Positions 32,634 to 41,448 of a DNA stretch of 64,000 nucleotides are shown in pieces. Origin of the DNA: Microbacterium sp. MYb62 (GTDB lineage Bacteria; Actinomycetota; Actinomycetes; Actinomycetales; Microbacteriaceae); contig NZ_PCOY01000019.1 of NCBI RefSeq assembly GCF_002979475.1, positions 1 through 64,000 of the forward strand, given 5' to 3'. The translations under genes were made by a program, and so were the position numbers. How positions within the stretch are numbered: position 1 is the stretch's first letter; every line of letters begins with the position of its first letter. The notes beneath the pieces are model-generated. The model was given only the letters and a program-made list of their open reading frames with translations, had not been told where the DNA came from and made no database searches.

Positions 32634-34316
32634 ATGTTCCCCGTACTCCCTGTCCCCGCCCATCCACCGCTGGCCTATCGGGTCTGCGAACTCCGCGCCG
32701 CCACTGTGCGCTTCGCCGATCGAGTCGTTCTCGACCGCGTCGACCTCGTCATCGGCTCCCGGGATCGACTCGCGATCATCGGCGACAACGGTGCCGGCAA
32801 GTCCACCCTGCTCGACCTGCTCGCCGGACTGCTCACCCCGACGGCCGGCAACGTCCGAGTCTCGATCCCCGGTGGGGTCGCGCACGCCGCGCAGGCCCCG
32901 CGAGTGGCCGATGACGCGACCGTGTCGGAGGCCCTCGACGTGTTCCTCGCCGAGCTGAGGACGCTCGAACGGGCGATCCAAGACGCCTACGAGGGGCTCG
33001 CCGAGGGGGACGAGATCCAGCGACCCGTGATCCTCGACCACCTCACCGCGCTGCTCGAGCAGTTCGAAGCGCGCGAGGGCTACGACGTCGACCGACGCGT
33101 GGACGCGGCCCTCGGACGACTCGGCCTCGGCGGGCTGGACCGTGAGCGTCCGTTCATCACCCTGTCCGGAGGCGAGCGCGCTCGCGTCGCGCTCGCCGCT
33201 GCCCTCTCTTCGAAGGCTGAGCTGCTGCTGCTCGACGAGCCGACGAATGATCTCGACGAGGGTGCCCTCGCCTGGTTGGAGGGGCGGATCCAGGCTCATC
33301 GCGGAGCTCTCGTCGTGGTGACGCACGACCGCGCCTTCCTCGAGCGGTTCGCGCGCGACATCGTGCATGTGGAGAGCGGCGCGCTGAGACGTTACGGCGA
33401 CGGATATCACGGGTACCTGGTTGCGCGTGCGGTCGAACGTCAGCGGATGACGGAACGCCACGAAGCCTGGAAGATCGAGATCGCGCGCCAGGAGAACCTG
33501 CTCGCGGCCAACGCGTTCCGCCTCGACGCGATCCCGCGCAAGCTCGAACTCGACGGGTTCGGCCACGGTGCCTTCCGTGCACGCAGTCGCGATCACGGGG
33601 CCGTGGGGCGTATCCGGATGGCGAAGGAACGGCTCGCGCGCCTCCATGCCGACCCGTGCCCGCCGGCACCCGAGCCGCTGAGCCTCGTGGTCGACCTGCA
33701 CGGAGACGCCGTCGACGTGGAGGGGCCGTTGATCGTGCTGGAAGGCATCCGCATCGACGACCCGTCGACGCAGATCGTCGTGCCGCCGTTGTCGCCGGGG
33801 ACGCGGCTGCTGGTGACCGGAGCCAACGGTGCGGGCAAGACGACGCTGCTGCGGCTCCTCGCGAAGGAACGTCGACCCGATGCCGGTGCGGTGCTCTGGC
33901 GCGACGGCCTGCGGGTCTCGTGGCTGCGGCAGGAGGTCTCGCCTCCTGTTCCGGGTACTCTCGCCGAGACGTTCGCACACTCGGCGGGGGTGCACCCCTA
34001 CGATGCCGCCGAGATCCTGCTGCGCTTCGGCCTCTTCGCCGAGGACGACCTCGCACGAGAGGTGCGTGCGCTCTCGGTGGGGCAGCGCCGCCGTCTCGAC
34101 CTCGCCGTCGTGCTCGCAGACCCGGGGGACGTGCTGCTCCTCGACGAACCCACGAACCATCTGGCGCCCGAACTCATCGAGCAGCTGGAGGCGGCGATCG
34201 AAGCACACCCCGGCGCGGTCGTCACCGTCACCCATGATCGGCACTGGATCGACGCGGCGCGCAGACGCGGCGCACAGACCCTCCACCTCGACCGGGGGGA
34301 GCCGGCAGCCGGGTAA
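32634..34316 (+). CDS. ABC-F family ATPase, possible antibiotic-resistance ribosome protection protein
   Basis: The 560-residue protein has two ABC domains and no membrane helices. Domain 1 has GDNGAGKST, LSGGERARVALAAAL and LLLDEPTNDLD. A charged linker of about 80 residues (260-340) follows. Domain 2 has GANGAGKTT, LSVGQRRRLDLAVVL and LLLDEPTNHL. ABC-F proteins bind the ribosomal E site and either aid translation or dislodge antibiotics. The leader with a micro-ORF and hairpins argues for an inducible resistance type, which is an inference. A strong GGAGAGGAG site precedes ATG 32634. Sequence around its stop is duplicated. Confidence 0.88.
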   Translation: MFPVLPVPAHPPLAYRVCELRAATVRFADRVVLDRVDLVIGSRDRLAIIGDNGAGKSTLLDLLAGLLTPTAGNVRVSIPGGVAHAAQAPRVADDATVSEALDVFLAELRTLERAIQDAYEGLAEGDEIQRPVILDHLTALLEQFEAREGYDVDRRVDAALGRLGLGGLDRERPFITLSGGERARVALAAALSSKAELLLLDEPTNDLDEGALAWLEGRIQAHRGALVVVTHDRAFLERFARDIVHVESGALRRYGDGYHGYLVARAVERQRMTERHEAWKIEIARQENLLAANAFRLDAIPRKLELDGFGHGAFRARSRDHGAVGRIRMAKERLARLHADPCPPAPEPLSLVVDLHGDAVDVEGPLIVLEGIRIDDPSTQIVVPPLSPGTRLLVTGANGAGKTTLLRLLAKERRPDAGAVLWRDGLRVSWLRQEVSPPVPGTLAETFAHSAGVHPYDAAEILLRFGLFAEDDLAREVRALSVGQRRRLDLAVVLADPGDVLLLDEPTNHLAPELIEQLEAAIEAHPGAVVTVTHDRHWIDAARRRGAQTLHLDRGEPAAG

Positions 34317-34348
34317 GAGGACGCGAATCGGGTACGAGGACGCGAATC
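34311..34348 (+). repeat. 19-bp tandem duplication across the ABC-F stop codon
   Basis: Bases 34311-34329 contain the TAA stop and are repeated at 34330-34348 with one mismatch (18 of 19), which turns TAA into TAC in the second copy. Confidence 0.85.
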
Positions 34349-34406
34349 GGAGAACGCTATGTATGCTGTCGCCTACGCACGGGGACAGCGACCAGATCGG
34401 AAGACG

Positions 34407-37235
34407 ATGACGTTCAAACGACGGAACGCAGGCACGGAGTCCCGGGGGCGTCGCTGGAGGGCGGGGCTGGCGCTGAGTGTGGCGGCTGCCCTCCTCGGCG
34501 GCGTTCTCGGAGTGGGCGCATCCTTCGTGACCGCCGCTCCGGCGCAGGCCGCGGTTCCCGCATTCGAGTGCACGAGTTCCACGTATGTCGTCACGGCGGA
34601 CGGTGCGATCTCCCGAGTGGATCCGACGACCGGCGCTGCCACCGCCAACGGTCAGTTCACGGTTCCGGCCGGTGACACGGTCAATGCGCTCGCATTGGAC
34701 GAGGGCGGAGGGCGCTACATCTGGGGGTATGACCGCACCGCGGGTCAGGTGCTGAGGTTCGATTCGACCACGGAAGCCACGGACGCCTACCCGGGGTTGC
34801 CGAACACCTCCGGCGTCGTGGCGGGCGCGATCAACCCGGACACGGGGATCTATTACTTCGCGACCTCGGGTGTCATCTGGACCCTGTACGCGTTCGATAC
34901 CAGCACCAACACCCTCATCGGTCAGGTCGCGACCATCTCCGGTCTCTCCGCCAACGGTGACATGGCATTCGACTCCGTCGGGAACCTGTACGCCGTCTCC
35001 AATGCCGATGCGACCGCAGCGGGCGTCTTCGCGCGCGTGCCCGGTCCCATCCCTGCGGTCGCCGGCACGGCGGCCCTGTCTGCCGAGGTCATCACCACGA
35101 CCCCTCCCAACCTGGGGCAGTACCACTCGGTCGCCGTCGTGTCTGACGGCTCTATCGCGATCGGTGCCGGCTCCACGATCACCCGAGTCCGCCCGGAGAA
35201 CGGTGCCACTCTCTCGCAGTCGAACACCGGCATCGGCTTCGTGGACGTCGCGAGCTGTGCGTACCCCAATCTGGTGTACGCGCAGAAGGTCCTCCCGAAC
35301 GGGCGGTATCTGCCGACGGATCAGTTCCGGCTCGACGTCACCTCGCCGATTCTGCCGAGAGAGTACATCGGGATCACCGAGGGGACGGAGCCCGGTCGGC
35401 AGGACCTGCCGGGGGAGACCGCCGGGCCGGTGCTCGGACTCGACAGTGCGACGTTCACTCTGACCGAGGGGGCAGTCGGAACGACGGACTTCGCGAACTA
35501 CGAGACGTCGTGGACATGCACGAACAACACCGACGGCGCCGTGTTGTCCTCCGGAACCGGGCGGGTCGCCGACGTCACGCTCCCTACGGGTTCGAACGCT
35601 GCAGACGTTCGCTGCGATTTCGTGAACCTCGCACTTCTTCCGGCGCTCACGCTCGTCAAGCGGGTCGTCGACGTGCTCGACGTGAATGGGAACGGCTACA
35701 ACGACCTGGGCGACCAGATTCTCTGGGCGTTCGATCTCCACAACACGGGCAACACCGATCTCAGCGACCTCACGGTCGCCGACGACGTCCTCGGCGCCGC
35801 GGGTATCGGAGTCACCTGCGATCCCGACTCGCTCACGCCCGATGGGCGCGTCACGTGTGAGGCGGACGCGCGCTACACGATCACCCAGGCGGACGTGGAC
35901 AACGGTCAAGTTCTCAACACCGCCACCGCGACAGGTACTCCGCCCACTCAGCCGCCGGTGACGACGCCTCCGTCGTCGACGACGACCCCTGTCGGCGACT
36001 ACACGGTGACGAAGACATCCGACCCGTCTTCGGGTTCCGTCGTCGCGATCGGCGACGAGATCACCTACACCGTCACCGTCGAGCACGTCGGAACCGCCGA
36101 CGTCCCCGGTGCGAACTTCCTGGACGATCTGTCCGATGTGCTGGATGATGCCACCTTCAACGGCGACGCCACGGCTTCGGGAGGAACGGTCGACTTCGAC
36201 GCGGCCAGCGGCGAGTTGACCTGGCTCGGCGATCTGGTCAGTGGGGACACGATCACGATCACCTACTCGGTGACGGTGACGAACGACGGCAACTCCACCC
36301 TGGCGAACGTCGTGACCAGCCCCGGGTGCACGGAATCCTGCACGACGGAGAACCCCGTCGGCGACTACTCGGTCTCGAAGTCCTCTGATCCGGTTTCGGG
36401 GACGAGTGTCGCGGTCGGCGATCGCATCGCCTACACGATCACGGTCGGACAACTCGGGAGCGCGGCCGTCACGGGCGCCCTCTCCGATGACCTCTCCCGA
36501 GTCCTCGACGATGCGACGTTCAACGGCGATGCCACGGCATCTTCCGGACTGCTTTCCTTCGACCCCGAGACCGAGGCGTTGAGCTGGTCCGGGAACCTGG
36601 CTGTCGGCGAAGTCGTCACGATCACTTACTCGGTGACGGTGACCGGAGAGGGCGACGGGGTCCTCGACAACGCCGTCACCAGCGACAAGTGCGAAGACTC
36701 CTGCGTCACGACGCACACGATCGGCGGGTTCGTGTTCGCCAAGGTCGCGGATCCGGTCTCGGGGGAGACCGTCCGCACCGGCCAGAGGATCACCTACACC
36801 GTCACCGTCACCCAGACCGGTGTCGGCCCGGTCACTGGGGCCGACGTCACGGATGACCTCTCCGGTGTGCTCGACGATGCGACATGGAACGACACGGCGG
36901 TCGCGAGTTCCGGCACGGTCGCGCGCTCGGGGAACTCTCTTGTCTGGAGCGGTGACCTCGCCAGAGGTCAGGTGGTCTCCATCACCTACTCCGTCACTGT
37001 GAAGGAAGGTGGCGACCGTGCGCTCCGGAACGTCGTGACCACGACCGATCCTCTCGGTGCCTGCGATCCTTCCGCGGCCTGCTTCACACAGCACTTCGTC
37101 CCGCCTCCGCCGGGACTTGCGGCCACCGGTGGGACGATCGCGTGGACGGCCGCCGGGTTCGGAGCTCTGGCGCTGATGGTGGGTGCAGGGATGATGCTTG
37201 CTGCGCAGCGCCGACGGTTCATCCGCCTGGACTGA
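34407..37235 (+). CDS. LAxTG-anchored cell-surface protein with DUF11-type repeats
   Basis: The 942-residue protein has a signal peptide (residues 1-49, basic start, cleavage after AQAA). A beta-propeller-like domain follows (about 52-290, DUF6923-type), then a DUF11-like domain near 415-520. Three tandem repeats of about 120 residues start near 530, 651 and 772, each with SDPxSG, ITYTVTV, LSxVLDDATxN and YSVTV. The end is a Pro stretch, LAATGG, a hydrophobic helix and RRRF, a sortase signal of the LAxTG kind used by class E sortases. It is probably a wall-anchored stalk or adhesin. ATG 34407 was chosen over 34359 because TATGCT near 34364 looks like the -10. Confidence 0.85.
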   Translation: MTFKRRNAGTESRGRRWRAGLALSVAAALLGGVLGVGASFVTAAPAQAAVPAFECTSSTYVVTADGAISRVDPTTGAATANGQFTVPAGDTVNALALDEGGGRYIWGYDRTAGQVLRFDSTTEATDAYPGLPNTSGVVAGAINPDTGIYYFATSGVIWTLYAFDTSTNTLIGQVATISGLSANGDMAFDSVGNLYAVSNADATAAGVFARVPGPIPAVAGTAALSAEVITTTPPNLGQYHSVAVVSDGSIAIGAGSTITRVRPENGATLSQSNTGIGFVDVASCAYPNLVYAQKVLPNGRYLPTDQFRLDVTSPILPREYIGITEGTEPGRQDLPGETAGPVLGLDSATFTLTEGAVGTTDFANYETSWTCTNNTDGAVLSSGTGRVADVTLPTGSNAADVRCDFVNLALLPALTLVKRVVDVLDVNGNGYNDLGDQILWAFDLHNTGNTDLSDLTVADDVLGAAGIGVTCDPDSLTPDGRVTCEADARYTITQADVDNGQVLNTATATGTPPTQPPVTTPPSSTTTPVGDYTVTKTSDPSSGSVVAIGDEITYTVTVEHVGTADVPGANFLDDLSDVLDDATFNGDATASGGTVDFDAASGELTWLGDLVSGDTITITYSVTVTNDGNSTLANVVTSPGCTESCTTENPVGDYSVSKSSDPVSGTSVAVGDRIAYTITVGQLGSAAVTGALSDDLSRVLDDATFNGDATASSGLLSFDPETEALSWSGNLAVGEVVTITYSVTVTGEGDGVLDNAVTSDKCEDSCVTTHTIGGFVFAKVADPVSGETVRTGQRITYTVTVTQTGVGPVTGADVTDDLSGVLDDATWNDTAVASSGTVARSGNSLVWSGDLARGQVVSITYSVTVKEGGDRALRNVVTTTDPLGACDPSAACFTQHFVPPPPGLAATGGTIAWTAAGFGALALMVGAGMMLAAQRRRFIRLD

Positions 37236-37252
37236 GGTCGTCTGGCTCCACG

Positions 37253-37304
37253 TATGCGCGTGGCGGGAACATGTCTGTCATGATCCCGCCACCGCGCGCG
37301 CATA
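37253..37304. terminator. Bidirectional terminator between convergent genes
   Basis: A 13-bp stem with one mismatch (37261-37273 with 37279-37291) closes a five-base loop. An outer stem (37253-37260 with 37297-37304) is separated by a five-base bulge. It lies just after the surface-protein gene and overlaps the end of the WYL regulator gene, so it can serve both strands. Confidence 0.7.
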
Positions 37305-38234
37305 CCTCTCGGAGAGCAGCTGCAGGCGGGGGATCAGCTCGGGCGGGCTCTCGACCGTGAAGTCCATCATCAGCATCCCGATGTACGCGGCGACGGTGTC
37401 GAGGCTGTCCGCGCCCGTGACCAGGATGCAGTGCTGGTCGTCGACCGGCTCGACCACCCCGACCGCAGCGTGGATCCGGTCGAGCACGGCCGCAGCAGGC
37501 GCATCGATGCGCAGCCGGGCGTGCACGATCCAGCCGCTCACCGCGATGGTCCTCATCGCGAAGGCCGTGTAGTCGCCGCCCGGGAGCGGCTGCGGGTCGA
37601 AGCGGCGATGCGTCGGCATCCGCAGCTCCATCCAGTCGACCCGGTACGTGCCCCACTCCGCGGTCTGCGGGTCGCGCGCCACGAGGTACCAGCGCCGCAC
37701 CCAGGTGAGCAGTCGGTACGGCTCGACCAGCACGGGCGCGCCCTCGTAGTCGAAGCGCAGCCACTCCTCGTTGCGGATCGCCCCCGCGATGGCCTGCAGC
37801 GATGCGGCGTCGACCTCGGGATCGGGGGCGTCGGTGTCGTTGTTCTCCGGCGCCCGGTCGACGCTCGATCGGAGCGCGTCGACCGTGGGGCGCAAGTGCG
37901 ACGGCAGCACCTGTTCGAGCTTGGCCAGTGCTCTGGCCCCCGACTCCGCGATCCCGGCGATGCCGGCCGCGGCGCGGAGCCCGACCGTGACCGCCACGGC
38001 TTCCTCATCGTCGAGCAGCAGTGGCGGGAGCCTGCCACCGGCGCCGAGACGATATCCACCGACCGAGCCTCTCGTGGCGTCGACCGGGTAGCCGAGGTCG
38101 CGCAGTCGCTCGACGTCGTGCCGCACGGTGCGGGATGAGACGCCGAGCCTCGAGGCGAGCTCTGTTCCGGAGCGCTCGGGACCGGTCTGCAGCAGGGCCA
38201 GCAGCGCGAGCAGTCGAGCGGTCGGATCGGCCAT
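37278..38234 (-). CDS. WYL-domain transcriptional regulator (DeoR-like helix-turn-helix)
   Basis: The 318-residue regulator has an N-terminal winged helix (GTELASRLGVSSRTVRHDVERLRDLGYPVDA, about residues 24-55). A linker follows, then a WYL domain (residues 140-220, with WLRFDYEGAP and RRWYLVARDP) and a C-terminal WCX extension. WYL domains bind nucleic acid or small ligands. It is divergent from the epoxide hydrolase gene 69 bases away and may control it. ATG 38234 has GAGGAG five to six bases upstream; an earlier in-frame ATG lacks such a site. Its 3' end lies in the terminator hairpin. Confidence 0.9.
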   Translation of the reverse strand: MADPTARLLALLALLQTGPERSGTELASRLGVSSRTVRHDVERLRDLGYPVDATRGSVGGYRLGAGGRLPPLLLDDEEAVAVTVGLRAAAGIAGIAESGARALAKLEQVLPSHLRPTVDALRSSVDRAPENNDTDAPDPEVDAASLQAIAGAIRNEEWLRFDYEGAPVLVEPYRLLTWVRRWYLVARDPQTAEWGTYRVDWMELRMPTHRRFDPQPLPGGDYTAFAMRTIAVSGWIVHARLRIDAPAAAVLDRIHAAVGVVEPVDDQHCILVTGADSLDTVAAYIGMLMMDFTVESPPELIPRLQLLSERYARAVAGS

Positions 38235-38261
38235 CGGAACTCCTCGAAAGTCATGCATCCA

Positions 38262-38296
38262 TTAGGAACGAATCCAACCTAATGCCCTCATACCTT
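38262..38296 (+). promoter_or_regulatory. Shared upstream region of WYL regulator and epoxide hydrolase
   Basis: TTAGG-N11-CCTAA (38262-38282) is an imperfect palindrome with AT-rich flanks. TACCTT (38291-38296) lies six bases before ATG 38303 of the hydrolase, so that gene looks leaderless and the palindrome sits near its -35. The WYL regulator is the natural candidate to bind it. Confidence 0.45.
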
Positions 38297-38302
38297 CGAG
38301 AT

Positions 38303-39460
38303 ATGGAAAACACGACGCTCACCTTCAGCCCCTTCGCCGTCTCGGTCTCCGCCGCCGAGGTCGCCGATCTCCAGGATCGCCTCGCCCGCACCCGCCTTCC
38401 GCAGCCGTCGCCGACGGATGACTGGGATGCCGGCACCCCCAACTCCTACCTGCGCGAGGCAGTCGCCGCCTGGCGCGACTTCGACTGGGCAGCCGCCCAG
38501 GAGCGGATCAACGCCGTCCCGCACTTCACCACCGAGGTCGACGGCCAGACGATCCACTTCATCCACGTGCGCTCCGCTCACGAGGGCGCGACGCCGCTGC
38601 TGCTCGCCCACACCTATCCCGGCTCCTCCGTCGACTACCTCGATGTGATCGACCGGCTCGTCGACCCGGTGGCCCACGGCGGCCGTGCCGAAGACGCGTT
38701 CGACGTCGTGATCCCGGATGCGCCGGGCTACGGCTTCTCGCAACCCCTGGCTTCGGCCGGGTGGACGACCGCTCGGGTCGCGGAGGCGTACGACCGCCTC
38801 ATGCGCGGCCTCGGCTACGACAGCTACGGCATCCACGGCTCGGACAACGGTGCCATGGTCGCCCGCGAGCTCGGACTGCGGAACCCGGAGGGCTTCCTCG
38901 GGCTCCACGTGCTGCAGCTGTTCTCGTTCCCCTCCGGCGACCCCGCCGAGTTCGAGAAGCTCGAACCCGCGGACTACGCCGGCCTCGAGCACATGCAGTG
39001 GTTCCAGTCGGTCGGCGGGTACAACACGATGAACGCCTCGCGCCCGCAGACCGTGTCCGTCGGGATCAGCGACTCCCCGGTCGGGCTGCTCGCCTACAGC
39101 GAGCTGTTCAACTCGTTCGGCAACGGCACCTCTCTGGTGCCACTGGAGAAGATCCTGCTCGAGGTCAGCGTGAACTGGTTCGCGAACGCGGCGTCGGGAA
39201 TGAGCCGCAGCTATCTGGAGAACGCCAGGGCCGATGCCGCCGCCGAAGGGGCGGAGAATGCCGCGCCGCCGGTCAACGCCGCGCGGACCGGGGTCGCGGT
39301 CTTCGCCGACGACTTCCAGACGATCCGGGTCTTCGCCGAGCGCGACAACTCGAACATCGTGCACTGGAGCCGCTTCGACGAGGGCGGGCACTTCGCCGCT
39401 CTGGAGCGGCCCGACCTGCTCGCCGACGACATCCGCGCGTTCTTCGCCACCCAGTCTTGA
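38303..39460 (+). CDS. Epoxide hydrolase-type alpha/beta hydrolase
   Basis: The 385-residue enzyme has the N-terminal EHN region (FAVSVSAAEVADLQDRLARTRLP) and an alpha/beta hydrolase core. The oxyanion motif is HTYPGS, and the nucleophile elbow is GIHGSDNGAMVARELG with Asp as nucleophile. A late acidic residue and the catalytic His in DEGGHFAALERPD complete the triad. These are features of microsomal-type epoxide hydrolases, which open epoxides to diols. HGWPGS and GGDWG in typical members are altered to HTYPGS and GSDNG. It is probably under control of the divergent WYL regulator. Confidence 0.87.
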   Translation: MENTTLTFSPFAVSVSAAEVADLQDRLARTRLPQPSPTDDWDAGTPNSYLREAVAAWRDFDWAAAQERINAVPHFTTEVDGQTIHFIHVRSAHEGATPLLLAHTYPGSSVDYLDVIDRLVDPVAHGGRAEDAFDVVIPDAPGYGFSQPLASAGWTTARVAEAYDRLMRGLGYDSYGIHGSDNGAMVARELGLRNPEGFLGLHVLQLFSFPSGDPAEFEKLEPADYAGLEHMQWFQSVGGYNTMNASRPQTVSVGISDSPVGLLAYSELFNSFGNGTSLVPLEKILLEVSVNWFANAASGMSRSYLENARADAAAEGAENAAPPVNAARTGVAVFADDFQTIRVFAERDNSNIVHWSRFDEGGHFAALERPDLLADDIRAFFATQS

Positions 39461-39529
39461 CACCTCGCCCTGGTTCTTCATCCAGACCCACCCGTGCGAC
39501 CGTCGCGCGGGTGGGTCTAGCATGACGGC

Positions 39530-40012
39530 ATGTTCGAGTCGTGGAGCGAGTTCAACGTCGCGATGGCGGGAGCGACGGCCGCGCTCGCCGGACTCGTGAT
39601 CGTCGCCGCGAGCGTGAACATCGCCGAGATCGTCAAATCGCGCACTCTGACCGCGCGGCTCCTCGCCGGGATCGCCGCACTGCTCCTGGCCCTCGCGGTG
39701 TCGGCGCTGGGACTGATCCCCGGCATCGACGGCCCCTGGTTCGGCGCTGCGGCCGTCGCCGCGACGTTGCTGGCCGCGGTGTTCCAGGTGCATGCGACGC
39801 GACTCATCGCGACCGACCCGAGCCCCGAGGACCGTGCCCGACCGCTCAAGTACCTGGTCGGCTTCCTGCCGATCTTCGCCTACCTCGCCGCGGGTGTGCT
39901 GGTGGGGATCGGGCATCCGGCCGGGCTCTACCTCGCGGCGGCGGGCTGCCTGCTCGCGATCGTCTCGGCCGTGGTGGTGTCGTGGGTCGCGCTCGTCGAG
40001 GTCTTGCGCTGA
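39530..40012 (+). CDS. Four-helix membrane protein of unknown function
   Basis: The 160-residue product has about five hydrophobic stretches (residues 10-28, 42-63, 71-88, 112-129 and 133-155), with EIVKSR and RPLKY as cytoplasmic loops. No named family is recognised, though the FNVAMAGATAALAGLVIVAASVNI opening is common in actinobacterial integral membrane proteins. TAGCAT (39518-39523) lies six bases before ATG 39530, which gives a leaderless start. It converges on the DUF1801 gene with a gap of 30 bases. Confidence 0.75.
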   Translation: MFESWSEFNVAMAGATAALAGLVIVAASVNIAEIVKSRTLTARLLAGIAALLLALAVSALGLIPGIDGPWFGAAAVAATLLAAVFQVHATRLIATDPSPEDRARPLKYLVGFLPIFAYLAAGVLVGIGHPAGLYLAAAGCLLAIVSAVVVSWVALVEVLR

Positions 40013-40042
40013 GCGTGTGCTCGCGGAGACGGGAGTCGCGCG

Positions 40043-40468
40043 TCAGCCCGTGACGGTGAGCTGCACCTCGGGGGTGCCGCCCGCCTCGACCCAGGCCAGC
40101 GAGCGCTCGAGGATGCCGCGCAGCACGTCGAGGTCGATCTGATCGAGGTCCTTGATGTAGAGGCAGCCGACGCCGGTGGTGTGCGGGCCGAGCTTCGCCA
40201 GGGCCTCGGTGTGCTCGGCGACGCCGTCGAACAGATAGATCGTGGTCGCGGCCTTGCGCGGTGCGAAGCCGAGCAGCCCGCTGTCGCCCTCGGTGCCGGT
40301 GGGGTAGCGGTAGTGGCACGAGCCGAACCCGATGATCGTGCCCCACGTCTGCGGCTCGCGTCCGGTGATCTCCTGCATGAGCGCGGTCAGGGTCTCGGCA
40401 TCCCGGCGCCGGATGGCGGGGGAGGAGCGGGCGATGAGCCCCGCGACGTCGTCCCCTGTCGGCTTCAC
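40043..40468 (-). CDS. DUF1801 domain protein
   Basis: The 141-residue soluble protein has the DUF1801 (YdhG-like) fold: LTALMQEITGREPQTWGTIIGFGSCHYRYPTGTEGD, then FAPRKAATTIYLFDG and a KLGPHTTGVGCLYIKDLDQIDLDVLRGILERSL ending. The domain is widespread and without known activity, possibly iron or nucleotide related in a few lineages. ATG 40468 overlaps the stop of the HhH-GPD gene by four bases (ATGA), so the two are co-transcribed and coupled. That suggests, without proving, a shared role in DNA maintenance or stress. Confidence 0.85.
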   Translation of the reverse strand: MKPTGDDVAGLIARSSPAIRRRDAETLTALMQEITGREPQTWGTIIGFGSCHYRYPTGTEGDSGLLGFAPRKAATTIYLFDGVAEHTEALAKLGPHTTGVGCLYIKDLDQIDLDVLRGILERSLAWVEAGGTPEVQLTVTG

Positions 40469-41037
40469 TTCGGGGCCTTCGCCGCGGCCTTCATGGCCTT
40501 CTTGTGCTCGCGCACCTTCGTGAGCGAATCGGGCGAGACGATGTCGGCGACGCTGCGATACGAGCCGTCGTCACCGTACGGAGCGGATGCTTCGCGCCAG
40601 CCCTCTCCCGTGAAGCCGTACTGCTTGCCGAGGAGCGCGAGGAAGATCTTCGCCTTCTGCTCGCCGAACCCGGGGAGGGCCTTCAGCCGCTTCAGCACCT
40701 CGGGCCCCGAGGGGGCGCCCTGGGTCCACAGGGCCGCGGCGTCGCCGCCCCAGTCGTCGACGAGGGTCTGACACAGCGTCTGCACGCGCGTCGCCATGGA
40801 CCCGGGGAACCGGTGCACGGCCGGAGTCTGTTTGAAGGCCTCGAGGAACTCGTCAGGGTCCATGCCAGCGATCGCCGTGGCATCCGTCGCTCCGGTGCGC
40901 TGCTCGATCTTGAGAGGACCGGCGAACGCGGTCTCCATCGGAACCTGCTGGTCGAGGAGCATCCCCACCAGCAGGGCCAGCGGGTTGTCGGTCAGCAGCT
41001 CGTCGGCGGCGGTGTCTCCGGTGATGTGAAGGGCCAT
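40465..41037 (-). CDS. HhH-GPD-type base-excision DNA repair protein
   Basis: The 190-residue protein shows the compact actinobacterial HhH-GPD family: NPLALLVGMLLDQQVPMETAFAGPLKIEQRTG near the start, and LKRLKALPGFGEQKAKIFLALLGK, the helix-hairpin-helix (LPGFG) that contacts DNA. The catalytic Lys/Asp of large glycosylases is not obvious, so the lesion handled is unknown. ATG 41037 has GGAGG in the six bases before it and CACACT beyond them, so it might be initiated either way. It is the first gene of a two-gene unit with the DUF1801 gene. Confidence 0.85.
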   Translation of the reverse strand: MALHITGDTAADELLTDNPLALLVGMLLDQQVPMETAFAGPLKIEQRTGATDATAIAGMDPDEFLEAFKQTPAVHRFPGSMATRVQTLCQTLVDDWGGDAAALWTQGAPSGPEVLKRLKALPGFGEQKAKIFLALLGKQYGFTGEGWREASAPYGDDGSYRSVADIVSPDSLTKVREHKKAMKAAAKAPK

Positions 41038-41133
41038 GCCTCCAGTGTGCCACTGGGGAGGCAGAGCAACAGGTCATCAAACGGTTCATCTCGCGCTAAT
41101 GCTAGTTCTCGGCCATTTAAGCAAAGTAAATGC

Positions 41134-41150
41134 TACTCTACTGGCAGTAG
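41134..41150 (+). promoter_or_regulatory. Palindromic operator at the hipBA promoter
   Basis: CTACTG-G-CAGTAG (41138-41150) is a perfect 13-bp palindrome that overlaps the likely -10 TACTCT (41134-41139), in a conspicuously AT-richer stretch. Autorepression by the HipB-like protein is the expected function. Confidence 0.55.
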
Positions 41151-41163
41151 TGAGAGGGGTATT

Positions 41164-41448
41164 GTGGCGTATAACATCACGCGGCAGAGGGGCACGTTCG
41201 GTGAGCACCTGCGGGCTTGGCGCATGGTCCAGGGATTGACTGCTCAGCAGGTCTGCGAACGGGCGGAGATCTCGCTCACGACCCTGCGCAATCTCGAGCG
41301 GGGCGACGGGGGTGTTCGTCTCGAAGCGGTGCTGCAAGTGGCCAGGGCGTTGGGTGTCCTCGATTCTCTGGTGGAGAGCGTCGACCCGTTGCGCACCGAC
41401 CTCGGGCGCGCACGCGCCGATCTCATCCATCGAAAGCGTGTGCGATGA
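41164..41448 (+). CDS. hipB: HipB-like XRE-family antitoxin/regulator
   Basis: The 94-residue protein is mostly a helix-turn-helix domain (FGEHLRAWRMVQGLTAQQVCERAEISLTTLRNLERGDGGVRLEAVLQVARALGVL), followed by a short tail ending in RKRVR. As HipB does, it should bind its operator and neutralise the adjacent kinase. The GTG start at 41164 is set by GAGAGGGG six bases upstream. The stop overlaps the hipA-like start by four bases, the usual antitoxin-first, coupled order. Upstream DNA is less GC-rich than the neighbourhood. Confidence 0.85.
   Translation: MAYNITRQRGTFGEHLRAWRMVQGLTAQQVCERAEISLTTLRNLERGDGGVRLEAVLQVARALGVLDSLVESVDPLRTDLGRARADLIHRKRVR

Noticed and set aside
31689-37094. A very long open frame on the minus strand opposite glyS, the ABC-F gene and the surface protein
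   Set aside because: Its translation is low-complexity Arg/Asp/Gly-rich text without domains, and it lies antisense to three well-supported genes. Long antisense frames are expected in high-GC DNA.
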